Source of the DNA: Sphingomonadales bacterium
GTDB lineage: Bacteria; Pseudomonadota; Alphaproteobacteria; SMXS01
Assembly (NCBI GenBank): GCA_022844405.1
Contig: JALHLV010000032.1
Span: 1-44,147, forward strand
Length of the DNA stretch: 44,147 nucleotides
Direction: 5' to 3'
The notes below the pieces were generated by a model, which had not been told where the DNA came from, searched no databases, and worked only from the letters and a program-made list of their open reading frames with translations. Below are positions 36,134 through 44,147 of the stretch, piece by piece. Numbering within the stretch: position 1 is the first letter of the stretch; each line of letters starts with the position of its first letter. The translations under genes were made by a program, and so were the position numbers.

Positions 36134-36670
36134 ATGGCAGACAGCGTCCGACTGATCGGGCTTGATCCCGGCCTGCGGTGTACCGGATGGGGCGTCATCG
36201 ACGCCGCCGGCAACCGCTTGCGGCACGTCGCCAACGGCAGCGTGCGGTCGGACGACGGCGCCAGCCTGGCCGAGCGCCTCGCCCAGATCTTCGCCGGGCT
36301 GAACGCCGTCCTCGACGCCTGGCAGCCGGATTTCGCCGCCGTGGAGGAAACCTTCGTCAACAAGAACCCCGGATCGACCCTGAAGCTGGGCCAGGCACGC
36401 GGCATCGCCATGCTGGCGCCGGCGCTCCGCGGCATCCCGGTTGCCGAATACGCGCCCAACCAGGTGAAGAAGTCGGTGGTCGGCGTCGGCCATGCCGCCA
36501 AGGAGCAGATCCACATGATGGTGGGCATTCTGCTGCCCGGCGTGGACCTGGCCGGCCCGGACGCGGCCGACGCGCTGGCCGTCGCCATCTGCCACGCGCA
36601 TCTGGTCTCCAGCGGCGCCAATATCGCCGCGCGGGTGTCGGCGTCGTTCGGCGGAGGCATGCGGCCATGA
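36134..36670 (+). CDS. ruvC: Holliday junction endodeoxyribonuclease RuvC
   Basis: The 178-aa protein has the RNase H-fold acidic site: [15 protein letters not shown] (Asp11), [20 protein letters not shown] with the catalytic Glu, and [14 protein letters not shown]. It resolves Holliday junctions moved by RuvAB. Its stop overlaps the ruvA start (ATGA). Confidence 0.97.
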   Translation: MADSVRLIGLDPGLRCTGWGVIDAAGNRLRHVANGSVRSDDGASLAERLAQIFAGLNAVLDAWQPDFAAVEETFVNKNPGSTLKLGQARGIAMLAPALRGIPVAEYAPNQVKKSVVGVGHAAKEQIHMMVGILLPGVDLAGPDAADALAVAICHAHLVSSGANIAARVSASFGGGMRP

Positions 36671-37272
36671 TCGCGCGGCTGAAAGGCATCCTCGACGAAA
36701 TCGGCGACGATTGGGCGATTATCGATGTTGGTGGCGTGGGTTACTTCGTGTTCTGTCCCGGAAAAACGCTGCAAGGTCTCCCAAAAATTGGAGAATCTGT
36801 CGTTCTGCATATTGAGACGCACGTAAGGGAAGACCACATCCACCTCTACGGTTTTCTGACAGGTGGCGAAAAAGAGTGGTTCGGGCGGCTGCAGAGCGTG
36901 CAGGGCGTGGGCGCCAGGGTGGCGCTGGCGATCCTGTCCGTGCTGACGCCGGGCGAGATCGCCCAGGCCATCGCCGTGCAGGACAGGACCATGCTCGGCC
37001 GCGCCCCGGGCGTAGGGCCCAAGCTCGCCACCCGCATCGTCATCGAGCTGAAGGACAAGGTGCCGGCGTTCGAGGGCTTCGAGCCCGTGCCCGCTGTGGC
37101 GGGCAGGTCGCCTGGCGGCAGCCTGGCGGCCGACGCGGTCTCGGCGCTGGTCAATCTCGGCTACCGGCAGGCCGACGCCATGGGTGCTGTGTCGCGAGTA
37201 AGCCGGGCGCAGGGCGGCGAGGCATCGCTGGAAGCCTTGATCCGCGGCGGTCTGAAGGAGCTGGCCGGATGA
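36667..37272 (+). CDS. ruvA: Holliday junction branch migration protein RuvA
   Basis: The 201-aa protein ([20 protein letters not shown]) has the OB domain, helix-hairpin-helix motifs ([36 protein letters not shown]) and the RuvB-binding domain III ([20 protein letters not shown]). The start codon overlaps ruvC and the stop overlaps ruvB. About 36,716-36,870 shows unusually AT-rich synonymous codons (AAA, GGA, ATT, TCT, CAA) compared with the surrounding genes, although the protein is normal there. Confidence 0.97.
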   Translation: MIARLKGILDEIGDDWAIIDVGGVGYFVFCPGKTLQGLPKIGESVVLHIETHVREDHIHLYGFLTGGEKEWFGRLQSVQGVGARVALAILSVLTPGEIAQAIAVQDRTMLGRAPGVGPKLATRIVIELKDKVPAFEGFEPVPAVAGRSPGGSLAADAVSALVNLGYRQADAMGAVSRVSRAQGGEASLEALIRGGLKELAG

Positions 37273-38342
37273 GCGCGCCCGCCGGCGAGAACCGCATGGT
37301 CGGCGCGCTCAAGCGCGATGAGGACGCATTCGAGGCGACCTTGCGGCCGGCACGGTTCGCCGAGTTCGTCGGCCAGCGCCAGGCGGTCGACAATCTGTCG
37401 GTGTTCATCCAGGCCGCCCGCACGCGCGGCGAGGCGCTCGACCATGTGCTGCTGGCCGGTCCGCCCGGTCTCGGCAAGACCACCCTGGCGCAGATCGTCG
37501 CCCGCGAGCTCGGCGTCAATTTCCGCGCCACCTCCGGCCCGGTCATCACCAAGGCCGGCGAGCTGGCCGCGCTGCTCACCAACCTGCAGGAAAACGACCT
37601 GCTGTTCATCGACGAGATCCACCGGCTCGCGCCCGCCGTCGAGGAAATCCTCTATCCGGCCATGGAGGATTTCCAGCTCGACCTGATCATCGGCGAAGGC
37701 CCGGCGGCGCGCTCGGTGCGCCTCGACCTGCCGCGCTTCACCCTGGTCGGCGCGACGACCCGCTCGGGCCTCCTGACCACGCCGCTGCGCGACCGCTTCG
37801 GCATCCCGGTGCGGCTGGAGTTCTACGACGTGGACGATTTGTGCTCGATCGTCGAGCGCGGCGCCCGGGTGATGAACGTCACCCTGACCCGCGACGGCGC
37901 CGTCGAGATCGCCCGCCGCTCGCGCGGCACGCCGCGCGTCGCCGGCCGGCTGCTGCGCCGGGTGCGTGACTTCGCCGAGGTCGCCGGCCACGGCACGGTC
38001 GACGCCGCCACGGCCGACCGGGCGCTGACCCGGCTGGAGGTGGACGGCCGCGGCCTCGACGCCATGGACCGGCGCTATCTGCGCTGCATCGGCGTCGATT
38101 TCGGCGGCGGACCCGTGGGCATCGAGACCATCGCCGCGTCGCTGTCCGAGCCGCGCGACGCCATCGAGGACATCATCGAGCCCTACCTCCTGCAGCAGGC
38201 GTTCATCCAGCGGACACCGCGCGGGCGCATCCTGACCCCGGCCGCCTACAAGCATCTGGGCCTGGCCGCGCCGGCCGCCATGCCGGCGGCGCAGCTCAGC
38301 CTTCCCGCTGATGGCCTGCATGTGGGGGACGAGGATGTCTGA
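37269..38342 (+). CDS. ruvB: Holliday junction ATP-dependent helicase RuvB
   Basis: The 357-aa AAA+ protein has Walker [10 protein letters not shown], Walker [11 protein letters not shown], sensor [19 protein letters not shown] and the winged-helix C-terminus ([20 protein letters not shown]). A tail of about 25 residues follows the usual end. It overlaps ruvA by 4 nt, and the ybgC start lies inside its last codons. Confidence 0.97.
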   Translation: MSAPAGENRMVGALKRDEDAFEATLRPARFAEFVGQRQAVDNLSVFIQAARTRGEALDHVLLAGPPGLGKTTLAQIVARELGVNFRATSGPVITKAGELAALLTNLQENDLLFIDEIHRLAPAVEEILYPAMEDFQLDLIIGEGPAARSVRLDLPRFTLVGATTRSGLLTTPLRDRFGIPVRLEFYDVDDLCSIVERGARVMNVTLTRDGAVEIARRSRGTPRVAGRLLRRVRDFAEVAGHGTVDAATADRALTRLEVDGRGLDAMDRRYLRCIGVDFGGGPVGIETIAASLSEPRDAIEDIIEPYLLQQAFIQRTPRGRILTPAAYKHLGLAAPAAMPAAQLSLPADGLHVGDEDV

Positions 38343-38799
38343 GTGGATGTCCGGCACTGTCAACCACGGCGTGCACCGGCTTCCGGTGCGCGTCTATTTC
38401 GAGGACACGGACACCGCCAGGATGGTCTATCACCCCAACTATCTGCGCTACATGGAGCGGGCCCGCACCGAGCTGCTGCGGCTGATGGGCGTCAGCCAGT
38501 CCGCGACCATGAGCGGCGAGGGCGCCGGCGTCATGGGCTTCGCCGTCAAGAGCTGCCAGGTCGAGTTCCTGGCCCCCGCCCGCCTCGACGACCTGCTCGA
38601 GGTCCGCACCGTCAACAACGGCGTCGGCGCGGCCTATATCGACTTCGGCCAGGACATCTGGCGCGACGCGACTCCCATCGCCGAGGCGCGGGTCCGCGTC
38701 GTCTGCCTGGACGGCAAGGGCAAGCCGCGCCGGCAGCCGGCCGACCTCGTTGCCCGGCTGGAAACCATGCTTCCCACAAGAGACACCGCAAAGGCCTGA
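38335..38799 (+). CDS. ybgC: Acyl-CoA thioesterase YbgC
   Basis: I chose the ATG at 38335 ([20 protein letters not shown]; 154 aa), which overlaps the ruvB stop and has GGGGGACGAGG just upstream; an ATG at 38347 is possible. The hotdog-fold thioesterase signature is [20 protein letters not shown], with the catalytic Asp in [11 protein letters not shown], followed by [14 protein letters not shown]. YbgC is the regular first gene of tol-pal operons and acts on acyl-CoA or acyl-ACP near the inner membrane. Confidence 0.93.
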   Translation: MSEWMSGTVNHGVHRLPVRVYFEDTDTARMVYHPNYLRYMERARTELLRLMGVSQSATMSGEGAGVMGFAVKSCQVEFLAPARLDDLLEVRTVNNGVGAAYIDFGQDIWRDATPIAEARVRVVCLDGKGKPRRQPADLVARLETMLPTRDTAKA

Positions 38800-38802
38800 C
38801 CC

Positions 38803-39974
<1,172 letters not shown>

Positions 39975-39978
39975 CGAC

Positions 39979-40833
39979 GTGCGCAAGCCCCTCATCCTTT
40001 CGTCCCTGTTTCACGCCGTGATCCTCGCCCTGGTGTTGATCAGCGTCGACCTGTGGCCGTCCGAGCCGATCGTCAGCAACGAACCGGTGATCATGGTCAC
40101 GCCGGACATGCTGATCGCCGAAAACGCGATCCCGAAGCCCACGCAGGAACCCAAGCCCGAGCCGCCCAAGCCCGAAGAGAAGCCCCCGGCCGAGAAGGCG
40201 CCCGAGCCCGAGCCGGAGCAGTCCTCGCCGACGCCGCCGCGTGTTGAAGAAGCCGAAGAGGCGCCGCCGCCCGAGCCCGCGCCCACGCCGGAACCCAAGC
40301 CCGAGCCGCCGAAGCCCAAGAACGTCACCAAGGACCTGCCCAACGTGACGCCGCGCGACAAACCCAAGCCGCCGAAGAAGTTCGACGTGGCGGCGATCGA
40401 GAAGCTGCTGCTCAGCAAAACCGACAACACCGCGCCGCAGACCAAGGACAAGCCGCCGAAGAAGCAGACCGATCCCGACCCGTCCAGAGCGCAGGACACC
40501 AGCCGCAACCCCATGGAGCAGGCGCGCGCGACGGCCAACATCCAGTCGCTGATCGCCACCCAGATCGCCAAATGCTGGACCGCGCCCGTCGGCGCGACCG
40601 GTGCTGAAACTTTGGTTGTCAGAATTCGTATCTATCTTCGGACGGACGGTTCGCTCGCGGACGAGCCGATCATCGTGGATCGAGGGCGGATGATGTCCGA
40701 CAATCTCTACCGGGTCGCCGCCGAGGCCGCCAAGCGCGCGGTCCAGCGCTGCGCGCCGCTCAGGCTGCCGCCGGACTACTATGATCTCTGGCGCGACGTT
40801 CAGCTGAATTTCGATCCCAGCAAGATGCTATGA
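39979..40833 (+). CDS. tolA: Tol-Pal system protein TolA (TonB-like C-terminus)
   Basis: Translation starts at GTG 39979. One N-terminal membrane helix ([20 protein letters not shown]) is followed by a long Pro/Glu/Lys-rich spacer (about residues 50-165) and a C-terminal TonB/TolA domain ([14 protein letters not shown] to [19 protein letters not shown]). The extended Pro-rich spacer replaces the long helix of E. coli TolA, as in many alphaproteobacteria. A short stretch at 40,606-40,650 uses AT-rich codons. It overlaps the start region of tolB. Confidence 0.93.
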   Translation: MRKPLILSSLFHAVILALVLISVDLWPSEPIVSNEPVIMVTPDMLIAENAIPKPTQEPKPEPPKPEEKPPAEKAPEPEPEQSSPTPPRVEEAEEAPPPEPAPTPEPKPEPPKPKNVTKDLPNVTPRDKPKPPKKFDVAAIEKLLLSKTDNTAPQTKDKPPKKQTDPDPSRAQDTSRNPMEQARATANIQSLIATQIAKCWTAPVGATGAETLVVRIRIYLRTDGSLADEPIIVDRGRMMSDNLYRVAAEAAKRAVQRCAPLRLPPDYYDLWRDVQLNFDPSKML

Positions 40834-40847
40834 GGAGGAACGGGACT

Positions 40848-42221
40848 ATGAACGCACTGTTAGCCTGGCGCAGGACGCTGTCCTTCGGATTTCTCGGCGC
40901 CTTCATGGCCGTTGCCGGCCTCGTCGCCGTGCCGGGCGACGCGCATGCACAGCTGATGGTCGACATCAACAATCCGACCATGGAGCCGATCCCGGTCGCC
41001 ATTCCGGTGTTCTCCGCTCAGAGCCAGGTGCCGTCGCGGCTGCCGGAAATGACCAAGATGGGCGACGACATGGCCGGCGTGATCGCCGCCGACCTGGAGC
41101 GGTCCGGCCTGTTCCGTCCGCTGCCGCGCGCCGCCTATATCGAGCAGGGCCTGGTGCCCGAGCGGCGGCCCCGCTTTCCGGACTGGAAATCCATCGGCGC
41201 CCAGGGCCTCGTCGTCGGCAGCGTCAACTTCCTGGCCGATGGCCGGGTCGAGGTGGTGTTCCGGCTGTGGGACGTCTACGGCCAGCAGCAGTTGACCGGC
41301 GTCAAGTACCAGACCACGCCCGACAACTGGCGGCAGATTTCCCACCGCGTCGCCGACGCGATCTACCAGCGGCTGACCGGCGAGGAAGGCTATTTCGACA
41401 CCCGCGTGGTCTATGTGGCGGAATCCGGCTCCGCGACCCAGCGCGTGAAGCGGCTCGCCATCATGGACCAGGACGGCGCCAACAACCGCTACCTGACCGA
41501 CGGCCGGTTCCTCGCGCTCACACCGCGCTTCTCGCCCAGCAGCCAGGACATCACCTACCTGTCCTATTTCAACAACAAGCCGCGCGTGTACATGTACAAC
41601 ATCGACACCGGCAAGCAGGAGCTGCTCGGCGACTTCGACGGCATGAGCTTCGCGCCGCGCTTCTCGCCCGACGGCAGCCAGGTGGTGATGAGCCTGGCCA
41701 GGAACGGCAACACCGACATTTACGTCATGGACCTGCGCACCCGGAAGATGAGGCAGCTCACCGACGCGCCGGACATCGACACGGCGCCCAGCTTCTCGCC
41801 CGACGGCCAGTTCATCACCTTCGAATCCGACCGGGGCGGCGGGCAGCAGATCTACGTCATGAACGCCGACGGGTCCGGCGTGAAGCGCATCAGCTTCGGC
41901 AAGGGCCGCTACAAGACGCCGGTCTGGTCGCCGCGCGGCGACCTGATCGCCTTCACCTTCACCTCGGGCGGCGTGTTCAAGATCGGCGTCATGCGGCCCG
42001 ACGGCTCGGGCGAGCGGATGCTGACGGAAAGCTTCCTCGACGAGGGACCCACCTGGGCGCCCAACGGCCGGGTGATCATGTTCTTCCGGGGCTATCCGTC
42101 GCGCAAGGGCCAGGCCGGCAAGGCCGAGCTCCGCTCCATCGACCTCACCGGCCGCAACGAGCGCAAGGTGCCGACGGCGGGCGATGCGTCCGACCCCGCA
42201 TGGTCCCCCTTGCTGAAGTGA
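40848..42221 (+). CDS. tolB: Tol-Pal system beta-propeller protein TolB
   Basis: The ATG at 40848 is chosen over the ATG at 40830, because a perfect AGGAGG at 40833-40838 sits 9 nt before it and a signal peptide follows ([20 protein letters not shown]). The 457-aa protein has the N-terminal alpha/beta domain (about 35-170) and a six-bladed propeller with repeated FSPDG-type blades ([60 protein letters not shown]). TolB binds Pal in the periplasm. Confidence 0.97.
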   Translation: MNALLAWRRTLSFGFLGAFMAVAGLVAVPGDAHAQLMVDINNPTMEPIPVAIPVFSAQSQVPSRLPEMTKMGDDMAGVIAADLERSGLFRPLPRAAYIEQGLVPERRPRFPDWKSIGAQGLVVGSVNFLADGRVEVVFRLWDVYGQQQLTGVKYQTTPDNWRQISHRVADAIYQRLTGEEGYFDTRVVYVAESGSATQRVKRLAIMDQDGANNRYLTDGRFLALTPRFSPSSQDITYLSYFNNKPRVYMYNIDTGKQELLGDFDGMSFAPRFSPDGSQVVMSLARNGNTDIYVMDLRTRKMRQLTDAPDIDTAPSFSPDGQFITFESDRGGGQQIYVMNADGSGVKRISFGKGRYKTPVWSPRGDLIAFTFTSGGVFKIGVMRPDGSGERMLTESFLDEGPTWAPNGRVIMFFRGYPSRKGQAGKAELRSIDLTGRNERKVPTAGDASDPAWSPLLK

Positions 42222-42240
42222 TTTGGAATGATTATAATCA
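42210..42240 (+). promoter_or_regulatory. Internal promoter for pal, with a palindrome over the -10
   Basis: TTGCTG (42210-42215), 17 nt, then TATAAT (42233-42238) is the best promoter match in the window. It straddles the tolB stop. TGATTATAATCA (42229-42240) is a perfect palindrome over the -10. Pal is needed in many more copies than TolQRAB, and an extra promoter here would provide that. The leader to the pal ATG is about 120 nt. Confidence 0.72.
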
Positions 42241-42365
42241 CGTCACCGAAAAACTCGGTATCGGGGGCGCGCACGCTGGAGTACGCGTTGCACTTCTTGC
42301 GTTGTCCAACATCCTCCGTTATCAAACTGACGATAGCCTCGTTAAAAAAGAAGGAAACGCCTCCA

Positions 42366-42890
42366 ATGCTTTCTAACGCGCTGAGAATGAAGTTCATCGT
42401 TCTGGCCGCAGCGTCCACGCTTGCTCTCGCCGCCTGTTCCGACACGGACGACAAGGCGGCAATGACCACCACCCCGCCGCCCGCCCAGTCGTCGACGACG
42501 ACCGGCCCCAGCGTCACACAGGCGGAATACGCGCCGGGCAGCCAGGGCGACCTGGAAGCCAACGCCGGCAGCCGCATCTATTTCGGCTACGACGAGTACA
42601 ATCTGGACGATCGCGCCCAGGCCACCCTGTCCAAGCAGGCCCAGTGGCTGAAGCGATACCCCAACAAGTCGTTCACCATCGAGGGCCATGCCGACGAGCG
42701 CGGCACCCGCGAGTACAACCTGGCTCTCGGCGCCCGCCGCGCCGAAGCCGCCAAGCGCTATCTGGCCGGCCTGGGTATTGAGGAAGGTCGCCTGAATACC
42801 ATTTCCTATGGTAAGGAGCGCCCGGAAATCGCCGGTTCCAACGAGTCCGCCTGGGCCCAGAACCGCCGCGCCGTTTCGGTCGTTCAGTAA
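42366..42890 (+). CDS. pal: Peptidoglycan-associated lipoprotein Pal
   Basis: Start at 42366 (MLSNALRMKFIVLAAASTLA), with AAGGAAA about 8 nt before. The lipobox is LALAAC with C24 as the lipidated residue. A Thr/Pro/Ser linker follows, then the OmpA-like domain with the peptidoglycan motif (IYFGYDEYNLDD, IEGHADERGTREYNLALGAR RAEAAK). At 174 aa it is normal size. It anchors the outer membrane to peptidoglycan and to TolB/TolA. Confidence 0.97.
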   Translation: MLSNALRMKFIVLAAASTLALAACSDTDDKAAMTTTPPPAQSSTTTGPSVTQAEYAPGSQGDLEANAGSRIYFGYDEYNLDDRAQATLSKQAQWLKRYPNKSFTIEGHADERGTREYNLALGARRAEAAKRYLAGLGIEEGRLNTISYGKERPEIAGSNESAWAQNRRAVSVVQ

Positions 42891-42906
42891 GCGTCCCGAT
42901 GTGACG

Positions 42907-42930
42907 TGCGCCGCGCGCAAGCGCGGCGCA
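42907..42930 (+). other. Perfect 10-bp hairpin between pal and cpoB
   Basis: TGCGCCGCGC, loop GCAA, GCGCGGCGCA form a very stable stem 17 nt after the pal stop. No U-tract follows, so it is not a standard intrinsic terminator. It could stabilise the pal mRNA 3' end or lower read-through into cpoB. Confidence 0.6.
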
Positions 42931-42954
42931 GCACAGGCATACAGGATTTGAAGC

Positions 42955-43878
42955 GTGCGCTGGCAATCTCTCGGCATCCTTTCCCTATTCACGCTTCTCG
43001 GCACCCCCGCCATCGCCATCGCCCAGCCACAGGTCGATCCGTACCGGGCGCAGAATGAAGTGCGCCTGACGCGGATCGAGAACGACATCCGCAAGCTGAC
43101 CGGCGGCAACGAAGAAATCATGTACCGGCTGACCCAGCTCAACCAGCAGCTCGAGAAGCAGCTGGAGGACATGCAGTTCCGCGTCGACGCCCTCGAGAAG
43201 CAGCTCGCCGCGGCGCGCAGCGGCCAGGCTTCGCCGGCGGGTATGTCGCCGGAAGGCGCGCCACCCGGCGACATGGGCGGCGAAGACATGGGCGGCGAGG
43301 ATCGGGGCGGCGAAGGCATGAACGGTGACCCGGGCATGGCGGTCGATGCGCCGGCCGGCATGCGGGGCGGCCGTCTTGCGCCCCCCGGCCGCGTCGCCGA
43401 CACGCTGGGCGACCAGCTCGACTCGCCCGGCGGTACGCCCCCGCCACCCCGCGGCGCGCCGGAGGAGACTCCGGAGCAGTACCTGGAGGGCGACACCCCC
43501 GACGCCCAGTTCAACTATGCGTTCTCGCTGCTGCGCCGCGACGACTACCAGGGCGCCGAGGAAGCCTTCCGCGCGTTTCTCGCGCTCAACCCCGACCACC
43601 GCGCGGCGCCCAACGCCAAGTACTGGCTGGGCAAGACCTATTTCGCCCTGAAGAACTACACCGATGCCGCCCGCGTGCTGCTCGACGGCTACAAGCAGTT
43701 CGCCGACAGCGACAAGGGGCCGGACATGGTGCTGACCTTGGGGCTCAGCCTCAAGGAGCTCGACCAGAAGGACCAGGCCTGCGCCACCTTCGACGAGCTG
43801 ACCCGCCGCTATCCCAAGGCCTCGCCGTCGGTCAGGCAGAAGGCCCAGGCGGCGCAGCAGTCCACCGGCTGTCTCTGA
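42955..43878 (+). CDS. cpoB: Cell division coordinator CpoB (YbgF)
   Basis: Translation starts at GTG 42955. The 307-aa protein has a signal peptide (LGILSLFTLLGTPAIAIA), a trimerising coiled coil (about residues 35-85: LTRIENDIRKLTGG to VDALEKQLAAARSG), a long Gly/Met/Pro/Glu-rich linker (about 90-175, with GGEDMGGEDRGGEGM repeats) and three TPR-like units (AQFNYAFSLLRRDDYQGAEE, AKYWLGKTYFALKNYTDAAR, VLTLGLSLKELDQKDQACAT). CpoB couples Tol-Pal constriction to septal peptidoglycan synthesis. The linker is longer than in E. coli. Confidence 0.93.
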   Translation: MRWQSLGILSLFTLLGTPAIAIAQPQVDPYRAQNEVRLTRIENDIRKLTGGNEEIMYRLTQLNQQLEKQLEDMQFRVDALEKQLAAARSGQASPAGMSPEGAPPGDMGGEDMGGEDRGGEGMNGDPGMAVDAPAGMRGGRLAPPGRVADTLGDQLDSPGGTPPPPRGAPEETPEQYLEGDTPDAQFNYAFSLLRRDDYQGAEEAFRAFLALNPDHRAAPNAKYWLGKTYFALKNYTDAARVLLDGYKQFADSDKGPDMVLTLGLSLKELDQKDQACATFDELTRRYPKASPSVRQKAQAAQQSTGCL

Positions 43879-43891
43879 CGGACATGACGCG

Positions 43892-44147
43892 GTGACCGGC
43901 GCCGGAAAAGACGCCGCCCCGCTGACCCAGCCCGAATTCGACGCGCTGATCGAGGCGCTCCCCGGCGCGGGCGCCGCCGCCCATGTCGCGGTCGCCGTCT
44001 CGGGCGGCCCGGACAGCATGGCGCTGGCGCTGCTCGTCCAGGGCTGGGCCACGCCGCGCGGCACCGCGCTCACCGCGCTCACCGTCGACCACGGGCTGCG
44101 GCCCGACTCCGCCGCCGAGGCCGCCGCCGTCGCCGCCGGGGTGGAGG
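43892..44147 (+). CDS. tilS: tRNA(Ile)-lysidine synthase, N-terminal part, cut by window edge
   Basis: The frame from GTG 43892 runs off the right end (85 residues seen). It shows the ATP pyrophosphatase P-loop SGGPDSM at residues 37-43 and LTVDHGLRPD at 64-72, the two signatures of TilS, which converts the wobble cytidine of tRNA-Ile(CAU) to lysidine. An ATG at 43884 is out of frame and stops at once. tilS commonly follows cpoB in alphaproteobacteria. Confidence 0.9.
   Translation, partial: MTGAGKDAAPLTQPEFDALIEALPGAGAAAHVAVAVSGGPDSMALALLVQGWATPRGTALTALTVDHGLRPDSAAEAAAVAAGVE

Overview
The window is high-GC bacterial chromosome, almost certainly from an alphaproteobacterium. Supporting context: yebC-ruvC-ruvA-ruvB-ybgC-tolQRAB-pal-cpoB-tilS in one run; zapA followed by 6S RNA and 5-formyltetrahydrofolate cyclo-ligase; a DUF4164 coiled-coil gene beside zapA; a cysteine-free L31 protein; and a tkt-gap-pgk-aldolase operon. 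I cannot place it to order or genus. No rRNA, tRNA, insertion sequence or CRISPR array was seen, and no gap between genes exceeds 300 bases.

Region 1 (1-17,775, all minus strand) is an extracellular contractile injection system (eCIS, a phage-tail-like particle). Read in the direction of transcription it encodes: a DUF4255 tail terminator (Afp16-like), an unknown 248-aa protein, one sheath, two tube proteins, a 59-aa DUF5908 protein, a LysM baseplate protein, a VgrG-like spike, a PAAR tip, a gp25-like wedge, a 1309-aa Afp11-like protein, an Afp12-like protein split by a frameshift, a 1059-aa protein with a membrane segment and a Thr-Pro linker, and the start of the tape-measure protein at the window edge. 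Order and content differ from the classical Afp/PVC cluster. The AAA+ ATPase, any receptor-binding fibre and any cargo would have to lie left of position 1.

Region 2 (17,934-21,742, minus) is a tandem of three exported serine hydrolases (beta-lactamase/EstB fold) joined by identical 11-nt overlaps. Region 3 (21,822-26,002) holds rpmE with a clear promoter and terminator, an MsbA-like ABC exporter, an OmpA-like protein, an inositol-monophosphatase-family gene and efp. Region 4 (26,088-26,960) is a DUF1778/GNAT toxin-antitoxin pair whose operator-like inverted repeat overlaps its promoter, placed back to back with the efp promoter.

Region 5 (26,978-32,898, minus) is the operon tkt-gap-pgk-class I aldolase-thiE, driven from a promoter that contains a direct repeat. 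Region 6 (33,016-35,198, plus) is DUF4164-zapA-6S RNA-5-FCL-metallophosphoesterase. Region 7 (35,384 to the end, plus) is yebC-ruvCAB-ybgC-tolQRAB, then pal with its own promoter, cpoB and the start of tilS. It joins Holliday-junction processing to the Tol-Pal envelope-constriction machine.

The least explained part is the eCIS, above all the 1059-aa and 248-aa proteins and the frameshifted baseplate gene.
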